Below the pieces are notes generated by a model. It had not been told where the DNA came from. It was given only the letters and a program-made list of their open reading frames with translations, and did no database searches. A DNA stretch of 13,939 bases. Source: Hydnum rufescens UP504 (lineage: Eukaryota > Basidiomycota > Agaricomycetes > Cantharellales > Hydnaceae). A program made the translations under genes and the position numbers. The DNA lies in contig MU129388.1 of NCBI GenBank assembly GCA_014904985.1, positions 5,322 through 19,260 of the forward strand. The letters are read 5' to 3'. Below are positions 6,704-13,939 of this stretch, one piece after another; positions within the stretch are counted from its first letter, which is position 1, and each line of letters begins with the position of its first letter.

Positions 6704-7441
6704 CCCTGCCATGGTACAGGTGGCAATGCTCTCATGTTGAATGGTCCCCAAATTGGCACCTCGATGTCTTCCAACATGTCACCTCCCCTGGGCCCAGGTG
6801 TGGAAGATCATCATGTGGCTGGTGTACCATCACACATTGTACCGCAGAATGACTTGCTGAAGGCATGAGGGCTGGAGAATGAATTGTGACATGCTGTAAT
6901 TGGCATTTTACTCCCTGACTTCCTATCACCAAGGAGACTTCAAAGGAGCAGGATAAATATGAGCCTGTAAATCTTCTGAACACACTCATGGATCAATTGG
7001 GCCAGGTGTGACCAAGGACAAAATCATATAGGCAATTCCCTCAGGATGCTTCTTGAACAGCCCAATATAGAGTTTCATGGCACTGCTGCCGGTGAAGTTC
7101 ATAATCTGCCACTACAGCACTTTTTCTTATCATACCTCTGACTCAAGGTGTTATGCAGAAGTACAGATCAATTGTGAAGCCCCACTAATGAACACTTTTT
7201 CCCTATTTTCTACAAATCCACTTGCATCAGTATATTTTTCAAACCCCTCCTAGATGTACCAGAGTGGAAGAGCTTCCCCAGTATGTCCTTTTCACTTGAG
7301 ATTCCTGATCGTATCAATAGTTTTCGACACTTGACCATTTACAGGTACTGTATCAGCTGGCATCATTTCATCCCCAAATGGGAGATTTTTCTTGTGGTTC
7401 TTCCTTGTTTCCAAGTGTGAGTAATGCCCCCCCATTATCTT
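6704..7441. other. Stretch without a recognised gene
   Basis: Neither the rest of PP4R3 nor the N-terminal part of the AMP-binding enzyme (with its SGTTG phosphate-binding loop) could be found. Open frames at 6674-6868 (+) and 6989-6732 (-) have no recognised motif. A minus-strand reading around 7105-7000 (SSAMKLYIGLFKKHPEGIAY) looks protein-like but could not be assigned. The join between the two pseudogenes lies somewhere here. Confidence 0.35.
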
Positions 7442-8084
7442 GTGGATCAGCAGGGTCTTCCCAGACATGAATATACCTCATAGTTTTGGAGGTGTCATAT
7501 TAAGTCTTGTGCCATTGTCCATCAGTGTCCCACTTATCATTCTCTCTCACTTTCAACCCGCAAAGCTCCTTGCTACAATCCAGAAACACAATATTGCCAT
7601 ATGTGTTCCCTGGCCATCTGAATTTTTTGTTTTTGTTACAGAAGAGGGTGTTTCTTTCCAGGATGTCTACCTTGTCCCACCCACCCTCCTTTTCCTAAAC
7701 ACACATCCTATGAGGGCAGAGTACAATCTCTCTTCACTCCAGAATATCCTCCCGAGTGCCACACCTGTGAGCATGGAACTCATCCTTGACACAGGCAAGA
7801 ATCTATGAAAGAGGGGAGCAAAGGATCTCGAAATTACACAAATGTTCGGGCTGACTGAGATCATGTATGTATTTAATATTTTCCAAGTGCGGTCCTTCAT
7901 TGACTGTTCAATGATTATTGCAATATACAGGGCAATGACACATATTCTCCCACCAGAGCTCCTGGATAGGCAGCATTGGTATCCTGCTTCCTAACCAGGA
8001 AGCTTGCCTTGTGGATGAAGATGAAAATGACATGAATGAAAGCAAATGAGGTGAACTCTGGATCCAAGGTGACAATATCATGAA

Positions 8085-8146
8085 GTATGTTTTGTCTCAC
8101 ATCGATATCTATGGGTGGATTGATTGGATTCAACCTCATCCCCTAG
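8085..8146 (+). other. Retained intron in AMP-binding remnant
   Basis: This is a 62-bp intron with donor GTATGT and acceptor CCCTAG. Splicing produces IMKGYVHNEE with no frame change, matching the family motif (NIMKGYLNN type). Confidence 0.88.
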
Positions 8147-8295
8147 AGGGTATGTGCATAATGAGGAGGTGATGTGAAATGCTATCACTCTGGATGGTTG
8201 GTTCAAAAGGGGTGACATTGCAGCACATGATTCTGAAGGCTTCTATGCAATTGCTGACTGCAAGAAAGAGCTGATCAAATACAGAGGGTGGCAAG

Positions 8296-8414
8296 GCATG
8301 TTAAGCTTATTTTCTCAATTGAATTCTGCTCTCTGTGTCTAACGATGTTCCCACCTTGCTTGCTTGTGTGATTGTTCTTGGGTCTCATCAATTCTAAAAA
8401 CCTTCTTTTTGCAG
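8296..8414 (+). other. Intron with GC donor in AMP-binding remnant
   Basis: The donor reads GCATGT and the acceptor TTTTGCAG. Joining 8295 to 8415 gives the codon GTC and the sequence RGWQVPPVEL, exactly the family order. The GC is either a natural GC-AG intron or a decayed GTATGT. Confidence 0.8.
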
Positions 8415-8764
8415 TCCCACCTGTGGAACTCAAGGCTCTCCTTATTTCACATCCTGACATCATGGACTCAGGTGTCATTGGCATTTTTTCTGAGTCCCAA
8501 GTGACAGAGCTCCCAAGCTTTTACCATGCGTCAAAGCAAGATACCAAGTCCCTCAATTTCATCTCTCTCTAAGGGCTTACATCATCCCATGAGACCTGAC
8601 TCTCCTGGAACCAGGGAACCAAGAAAATGCTGTAGCCTTCAGGGCTGCTATCGGTATGGAGTGATGTATTCAACAGAGATCCGCCATCTTATAGTCATCA
8701 AGTGGCTGTTGATACCACTTGGCTGGGTTAGCCAAGTGCTGCACAACACCCTTTGAATCCTCTA

Positions 8765-9340
8765 TAAGAGGATGTGCATCAGCACCACAGAAAAAACTAC
8801 AAGTTTGACAGGCAAATAATTGAGAGGCTTGAGGAAAATTTTTACTTCTTGCATCTATTGCTCAAGATTCATAGTGTTTGTACAGGCAGATTGGATCCAA
8901 TCCAGCATGCTGAACTATTTATCCCAGGTTGAAGTGAACCCTTTGCCAAATGACTGGTGCCAAGTACCCAATGGCTGCATGGGTTCTGCAGAAGCAGACA
9001 TCTTGGTGTTTCCAGAGAGGCCACAGTTGAGCCTATGCAAGGGCCTGCAGGGATCCTTGAGCTTAGTATCAGCATAAAAGTTGACAAATTTACTAAATTC
9101 TCTGACCACAAGAGGCCCAGGGCAAAGACCATCCAGGCGCCCTGTTGTGGACAAGTACATTGCCATGGAATTCAATATCTCAAAACTCAAGTTCCCAACC
9201 AAGCTAGCATGCATGCCTGATATTAGTTTCAGTCAGCTCCCCCATGTGCTGTCAGATGTCCCCAGATTTCGGACAGACTTCATCTCTTGTGGCCTTGTGG
9301 AAAATAGTGCTTTGGTTCCTGCCTTCCTCCCTACCAGTCT
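8765..9340 (-). pseudogene. Unrecognised decayed coding fragment
   Basis: A single minus-strand frame runs about 190 codons with only three stops. Between them it reads like ordinary protein (RPQEMKSVRNLG; NSMAMYLSTTGRLDGL; PLVVREFSKFVNFYADTKL; PLGTWHQSFGKGFTSTWDK; MQEVKIFLKPLNYLPVKLVV). Two stops are TAG in contexts that fit CAG-to-TAG, and one is TGA. The complementary strand is less protein-like. I do not recognise the family. It lies downstream of the Ulp1-like remnant on the same strand and might belong to the same former gene or element. Confidence 0.5.
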
Positions 9341-9344
9341 ATAA

Positions 9345-9770
9345 ATTATGCTATTTTATGTGGTTCATTTAGTTCTGCAGGCCTTTGGTGTGTGGTGTGG
9401 GTGACAGCCTAGTTGTGTGTGGGAGGCCCTTGACATGAACGGGTGCCAGCCAGTGTGGCTTTGCATTGTGGGGCTTAGAGTCACTTGTTCTTATTTCTCC
9501 CACACTCTGAGAGCATGAAGGATCATCAGGACTGACTTTCACTTTGATATTTCCAGAGTCAAGCACTCAAAACAAGATGTGCTTTGAGCACTTATTTGTG
9601 TAGAGCACATGATAGAGGCAGATCCCATTTTGCACACACACTAGATCCAACACCATGAAATCTACAAATGCAGGATACAACCATACCCAAACAGCCTCAA
9701 ACAATGATCAATTGCATAAGAAGTGGAGGGAACAAGGGGGGGGGGGGGGAATTGGGATCAAAAGGGAGAA
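9345..9770. other. Stretch without a recognised gene; G14 run
   Basis: No coding similarity was recognised. The stretch contains a run of 14 G at 9736-9749 and two related words, AAGCACTCAAAACAAG and GAGCACTTATTTGTG, near 9563-9595. Confidence 0.4.
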
Positions 9771-9771
9771 T

Positions 9772-11068
9772 CTACTCTGGATGCAATTTGTGGTACAAAT
9801 GAACAAGCACTCCAATCTGTCTCCCCCATTCATCCCTCAGTTTACCTTCATTAACATCACCCATAAATAATTTGCACAGCTCAGGGTCCTGAGTGCCCTG
9901 AGCCCCCATAAGTGCTGTCCAGAGAACCTGAAGGATAGGATGCCTCACCATGTGGGTTCTAGCCTCCTCTGTCACACTTGCAAAGGTTCTTGCAAAATGT
10001 AACACAAACAGACCACATTCTAAGTTATTTTTCTGCTGGAAGACCTATTCACCCCTTGTTGAAAACATGGCTCCTCAAGATGAAATTAAAATATGCTTAA
10101 CTGGAACATGTTGAATGCAAATCCTCTCCTTCAACTCAGGATTCCCAGGATTGTCAGCCTCAGCCCTTGATATGAAAAAACTCATGAGTTTGCAGAGCAT
10201 GCTGTTGTAGAAGGCTTTGGGCTTTGCATTTGAATCAAAAACAAGCAGGTCACACCTAGTGAAGATGGGAAAAATAGGCATAGAATCAAAATTGAGGGTG
10301 ATAACTTACTGGCAAACAGCCCCAGGAGCCTGGTCTAGCAGAACCTTTGGATTCATGAAGATGCAAAGGTACCAGTGCCTACATTGGGCATTGTGAATGG
10401 AGGAATGGAGGAAGAGAGAGAGGAGAATGACCACTCCAAAAGCATGTCATGCACTGGGATGATCCAGTGCCTGAATTTGAAGAGGTCTTCATGCTTGTAC
10501 CATTTTTCAACAGACTTGTCTTCAGCACTGCACCCAATCATAAGTATTGAGACAAATGAGTTATATATACTCACAGATACATGGAGAAAGGGGTGCCAAA
10601 TATGTAGGACTCATGTGCACATTTGCTGAAGGCAATCCTAGATTATTCAGAAGGTCATCATCAAGTAACCTTCCACAAGCTTCTGGCAACACACATCAAA
10701 CCAAGCTCCAATATGTGACCATTGACCCTCTTTCCAGGCTCCAAGCACTGTAGATCTTTGTCGGATATCTCACCAAGGGAAACCAAGTCACACGATTGTC
10801 CAACCAATCTCATCTGGTCAAGATCCTGCATCAAGTCCTGCCTATCAAATGGAATTATGAATGTATTGTCAGAATTAGAGATATGATGTTCCCACAAGTT
10901 TGTTGAATCATCAGGCTCACTTGTGCCAGTTGTCAGCAGGTCTGCCACATTATTGGCTGCCAGTGTTGAAGACAACTCTGTAGGGGGGTAATGTTCATGG
11001 TCTAGAGGACTCACAGAGTTACTCCTAGGACCTGGCTCACCTGACTCTGGGGAAGCCCTGAAAGTCAA
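9772..11068 (-). pseudogene. Ulp1/C48-type cysteine protease pseudogene
   Basis: Ulp1-family peptidases cleave SUMO-like modifiers; in fungi many copies belong to transposons. In gene order the remnant reads an acidic N-terminal stretch (11068-10760), DLQCLEPGKRVNGHILELGL (about 10750-10690, the domain start), IYNSFVSILMIG and SVEKWYKHEDLFKFRHWIIPVHD (about 10570-10450), DLLVFDSNAKPKAFYNSML (about 10250), IQHVP, then QQKNNLECGLFVLHFARTFA (about 10040-9980), then a helical tail to 9772. The Asp of FDS and the nucleophile Cys of ECG (family DCG) are visible. The family His (PVHxxLHW) is not: the reading is HDMLLEW with an extra residue. Frame changes separate the blocks near 10660-10575, 10350-10280 and 10075-10010. 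It is inactive as read. The link to a transposon is inference. Confidence 0.82.
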
Positions 11069-11089
11069 TGATGGAAAAGGGGCAGCGTG

Positions 11090-12480
11090 CCACTTTGAGA
11101 ATTTACTGGTACTGTGTGTTCGGAGGGGCGGTGTTGGAGGGATAAAATCCCATTACGTACATACCTCATCTGGGCCCAATTACCTCCTCAAACGAATCCA
11201 TATTCTTACATTTCTCTCGTATCCACACTCGTTATTCCTCTGGCCGTCAAATAGCATGGATTCACATCCCAGGATCCGTGGTCCCTTTTTACTTTTCCTC
11301 CACCCTATATACGAGACAATTATTTGTCCGTCCTTGGCACTTCAACAGGCCATCAAATTTGTACTTATCTCCAAGCCAGTTCAACCAGGCTATAGCAATT
11401 CAACTTGCTTACTTTCGTCCATCTATTGTATCACCACCGGCTTATCCAATTGCCTCAAGGGCGGTATTTGACCTTGTATTACGTAACACGACTCCCACTT
11501 TGACTCGCGGACTTGTCACATGTGGAATAGGGGCTATTCCAATACTCTCAAGGAGTATTTCGCAAATATCTCCACCAATTTCGATCAGATCGACTCAGCA
11601 AGACAGCGCCCAGAAAGCTACGATTAATACCTGTCTAACGGTACCACACACACGTTTATCGGATGAGAACTGCATCCTCCAGGTCGACTTTACCTCATGT
11701 TCCACACTATTCTTCAGTATTTCGCAAATAACTCCATCAGTTTTGATCCGATTCGTTCAAAACGATCACCCCTGGAAAGACGCTGAAAATCCGCATCGAA
11801 CAGTACCAAGGGCAAAACGAGCGGATAAGAACTCGGCATTCTGTAATTTAGTCTCCCCATGGCTCATTTCACTTTTACCTCCGCTTTTCTGATTACTAAA
11901 GGCAATTATGGTTCCGGCACCCTATGTCCGATGGAGGGTACATCTAGGACGACCAGTTCCACCATTCCTCAAGGGATTTGGTCCAGTAGAAGAGGAGGAA
12001 TACCTTGGTTAAGCCGTATTCTCCCATTCTCACTTGTTAATTGAATATCTCCTTCAGTTTTGAAGCTTTTGACTTGATTTCTTTTTCCTCATTTTCGCCT
12101 TAATCCCATCTTTCCGCCGGTTACCATAGCATTTTTCTGTGATGTATATTAAGTGCAGGAGATGCGAATTTCTATCGTCTTTCCCCCCATCCCCAGTTGA
12201 AAAGCTAGTTGAACTGCTGCTGGTGTCAGGATAAATTCCAAAACTCAACCCCCACTAATCACACTTCTGATAGGCTCTCAAGAGGAGGACCTAGAGTGTG
12301 ATTCTCTGATTTAACAACCCCTTCATTTATTGTCTGGATAGGCTCCGTCTATACAGGACAATTCTACCCGTCCAAAGACCCTTCCTTCCCTCGGACCCTA
12401 ACGTTCGGATTGGCCCCGTGATCCCCCTTCTTTGTCCTCGTTTCCATTTCGCGGACTGTAGCTGGTTTCTTCCACAGTTT
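11090..12480. other. CpG-retaining stretch, no recognised gene
   Basis: CpG is frequent here (for example at about 11460-11700) but almost absent before about 11068, so the base composition changes at the end of the Ulp1 remnant. The longest open frame (11278-11892, +, 204 codons) is Ser/Thr/Ile/Pro-rich with no domain and could be chance. A degenerate unit recurs: TATTTCGCAAATATCTCC at 11556-11573 and TATTTCGCAAATAACTCC at 11718-11735, each followed by similar downstream sequence, and a weaker copy AATATCTCCTTCAGTTTTGA at 12044. The spacings are 162 and 317 bp, about one and two periods of 160. It may be a younger insertion or a less methylated unique region. Confidence 0.5.
11548..11870 (+). 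repeat. Degenerate tandem unit of about 162 bp
   Basis: Two diverged copies begin near 11548 and 11710. Shared words in order are GTATTTCGCAAATA, CTCCA, TTTGATC/TTCGATC, CGAT/GATC, then CGGATGAGAACT/CGGATAAGAACT about 100 bp later. The reading frame at 11278-11892 shows the repeat at protein level (SISQISPPISIR versus SISQITPSVLIR). A third partial copy may lie at 12044. Confidence 0.6.
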
Positions 12481-12485
12481 CCTGC

Positions 12486-12720
12486 TTACAGCGGGCCAGA
12501 TGTGTCAATCTGGATTGAAGGAAGGGGATACCCACCCTTGTTTTCACGGGTGAGGTGTTCCCAATGGTGAGCCCACCGATACAAACCCCTCATTTTGGTG
12601 ATCAAGAGATCTACATCGGCCAGTTCTGAGGTGCTGAGAGGGGTGGTCTCTTCATCTTGTTTTGCACTCGTAGAGCCACTGGACAGAAAGGGTGACGTGG
12701 GCATGGTATTCAGTGTTGCA
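12486..12720 (-). other. Unrecognised open frame
   Basis: A 72-codon minus-strand frame (12704-12486) has an acidic, Ser/Thr-rich start and then ELADVDLLITKMRGLYRWAHH. It resembles no family that I know. It may be a short exon remnant or chance; nothing nearby supports a function. Confidence 0.2.
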
Positions 12721-13014
12721 CGACCTCAGACCGAATTCGTTTCAATTTCAAAATCCATCTTTCTTCTACTCCAGAATCAGACTAGCCTGCTGTTGTTCAG
12801 AAGACTGATACCTGAGGTAGACCCATGTGCCCAATCTGGAAATTCATGGGAATACTATTCGTTTTGGCACAGTTGCCTGACCTATCCCCATGGTAAATAT
12901 CTAGCATTACAGTAATCCACATTTCGCGAAGTTGGGGCACATAGTCATCCTCAAATACTCTGTCAAACAGTACACATCTGTACCCCTGAATGAATATGGA
13001 GTTGATGGTTAAGG
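12721..13014. other. Stretch without a recognised gene
   Basis: The minus-strand frame that carries the end of the NmrA-like remnant stays open down to 12797. Its translation after about 13015 (YVPQLREMWITVMLDIY and beyond) matches nothing that I recognise and is probably former intergenic or flanking sequence. Confidence 0.35.
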
Positions 13015-13700
13015 ACTGGCATGCACCAACAAGCCTGAGCAATGCTTGGTAACCTCCATCATGGTGCATTTCCCGCATCCATTACTCAAGGTCATGGTTT
13101 TGGATGAATAGATTTGGCCCACTCCATATCATGCTTTATGATGTGTACAAGGGCAAATAACCCGCCAAACGTCTTTTGCCAACTGCCCATAGGTCACATG
13201 GCATTCGTGGCAGCAAACACATTGGCATTTTCGAAGAGGTCAAAGAACTCATCCATGGTAAGATTCTTGTATTCAGCAGGCCTCCCAGTGATATGTGTGA
13301 AGGTCTCGATGATGGTTGGGCAATTCACAACCTTGGACACAATTTCGAGATCCTTCCCTGTCATTGTATCTGGGCTGTCAAGGCCTTCTGGGTCTAGAAA
13401 GCAGTGTCCTGAGGGCAATGAATGGTGTGTGTCCATTTCCCACTGGAACAGCGAAGACGACAGTCCCATCTTTACACACGTTGAGCAGGGAAAAAAGCAG
13501 TGAAGAACCACCTTAAATTCAAAACCCATGGCACAAGGATTCTGAATGTTGATGCATACCACATTCATCATATCCATATATGGTCCAGTAGTGAGGACCA
13601 TGTACAGAGTGGATTTTGTTGTTTCATTAGGTAATCTCCAATGCATCATACAGGTCACTTGCATATTCCTCTTTCCAACTGCCTTTCTGTCGAACAAGAA
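13015..13700 (-). pseudogene. NmrA-like NAD(P)-binding protein pseudogene, 3' part
   Basis: NmrA-like proteins are Rossmann-fold dinucleotide-binding proteins related to short-chain dehydrogenases, often redox sensors. In gene order the remnant reads YMVLTTGPYMDMMNV (about 13610-13565), an intron of about 90 bp (13559-13470, donor GTATGC), DGTVVFAVPVGNGHTPFIAL (about 13470-13410), then after a frame change GKDLEIVSKVV, ITGRPAEYKNLTMDEFFDLF and NANVFAATNA (about 13360-13196), then TFGGLFALV and KHDMEWAKSIHPKP (about 13170-13100), and WMREMHHDGG (about 13080). At least three frame changes and stops (near 13395, 13195 and 13095) break it. The N-terminal GxxGxxG dinucleotide-binding part is missing; the LTR at 13726 sits just upstream, so the insertion may have separated or replaced it. 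Weak similarity reaches about 13700. Confidence 0.8.
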
Positions 13701-13725
13701 AGGTCAGTTTTCTCGTCAAACTATC

Positions 13726-13939
13726 TGTCAGGGCCACGCTGCGACGAGAGCACCAAACAAATATAAACACAGATAATTCCGGCTAAGTCCGGTGTAAGTC
13801 CGGCTAAGTCCGAGAGAATCCGGGCAGGAGTGAGATAACGAAGATAGGAGGGGACGGAGAGGCAATCCAGCAGCCCGGAAGGGACTAGGCGGAAACGAGC
13901 ACAGTGGTCCTTAAGCTCGCGGAGTCAACTGGAAAATAC
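13726..13939 (+). mobile_element. LTR copy B, 5' 214 bp (cut by window end)
   Basis: It begins with the same TGTCAGGGCCACGCTGC as copy A at 5966, in the same orientation, and aligns without gaps to the window end. I count about 21 differences, all transitions. At 11 of them copy B has CpG where copy A has TpG or CpA, while 2 go the other way, so B is the less decayed copy. It cannot be the 3' LTR of one element with copy A, because A has its own target duplication on both sides. Whether B is solo or the start of a full-length element cannot be seen. Confidence 0.93.

Larger units (their letters stand above)
7442..8525 (+). pseudogene. AMP-binding enzyme (4CL-like) pseudogene, fragment
   Basis: Enzymes of this family activate a carboxylic acid with ATP and join it to CoA. 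The remnant covers the middle and part of the C-terminal region: HSFGGVILSLV and LLATIQKHNI (about 7476-7600), YLVPPTLLFLN and YNLSSLQNILPSATPVSMEL (7668-7780), MFGLTEI (about 7841), NDTYSPTRAPG, then after a frameshift SIGILLPNQEACLVDEDE (7970-8030), GELWIQG, IMKGYVHNEE across an intron, GWFKRGDIAAHDSEGFYAIA (about 8200; family FKTGD), KKELIKYRGWQ and VPPVELKALLISHPDIMDSG (8415-8480). Introns lie at about 7603-7661, 7865-7930, 8085-8146 and 8296-8414. Defects include TGA at 7806, a frameshift near 7960, TGA near 8044 and 8174, and Arg-to-Cys in the family motif RKKELIKYKG. The phosphate-binding loop and the C-terminal catalytic Lys motif (SGKILRR) are absent, so it is inactive. Confidence 0.9.

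Noticed and set aside
11278..11892. A 204-codon gene, the longest open frame in the window
   Set aside because: The translation lacks any known domain and has repeat-derived, Ser/Ile/Thr/Pro-rich sequence. The region is CpG-retaining and C-rich, which makes chance open frames likely. It is kept only as part of an unassigned stretch.
5966..13939. A full-length LTR retrotransposon bounded by the two LTR copies
   Set aside because: Copy A has matching CCACC duplications on both sides and no primer-binding site or gag/pol follows. The space between the copies holds unrelated host-type pseudogenes, and the copies differ at about 10 percent of aligned bases.

Overview
The window looks like repeat-rich DNA from a filamentous fungus, most probably an agaricomycete basidiomycete. 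The reasons are short GT-AG introns (51 to 119 bp) with GTATGT-like donors inside recognisable gene remnants, solo LTRs of a Gypsy-like type (TGTCAGGG...CCCTGACA, 5-bp target duplications), and strong CpG depletion over most of the first 11 kb with transition-dominated decay. I see no intact gene, no tRNA or rRNA, and no CRISPR array. It reads as a gene graveyard.

Layout. Positions 1-560 hold no recognisable gene, only palindromes and a TATA-like site. From 926 to about 6700, on the + strand, lies a decayed copy of the protein phosphatase 4 regulatory subunit 3 gene (PP4R3/Psy2/SMEK). Its EVH1-like domain, linker and SMK-1 (DUF625) domain are readable, with introns still in place. The copy is broken by two insertions. 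The first (about 2320-5890) carries a palindrome with arms of about 1.07 kb and a 34-nt loop (2775-5789). Its right arm was later hit by an 835-bp LTR-like element (3936-4770) flanked by CATAG. The second is a 664-bp solo LTR (5966-6629) flanked by CCACC. Removing it and one CCACC rejoins the PP4R3 frame exactly in register with the protein family.

Further right come an AMP-binding (4-coumarate-CoA ligase-like) pseudogene (+, 7442-8525), an unrecognised decayed minus-strand coding fragment (8765-9340), a Ulp1/C48-type protease pseudogene (-, 9772-11068), a CpG-retaining stretch without a recognised gene (about 11090-12500), an NmrA-like pseudogene (-, about 13015-13700), and the first 214 bp of a younger copy of the 5966 LTR (13726 to the window end).

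The parts do not form an operon or pathway. What links them is history: host-type genes that kept their introns, lost Arg and other CpG-containing codons by C-to-T change, and collected nested insertions. The most unusual object is the giant near-perfect palindrome. If transcribed, it would give a double-stranded RNA of about 1 kb. All family assignments come from reading translated motifs by eye; no database search was run.
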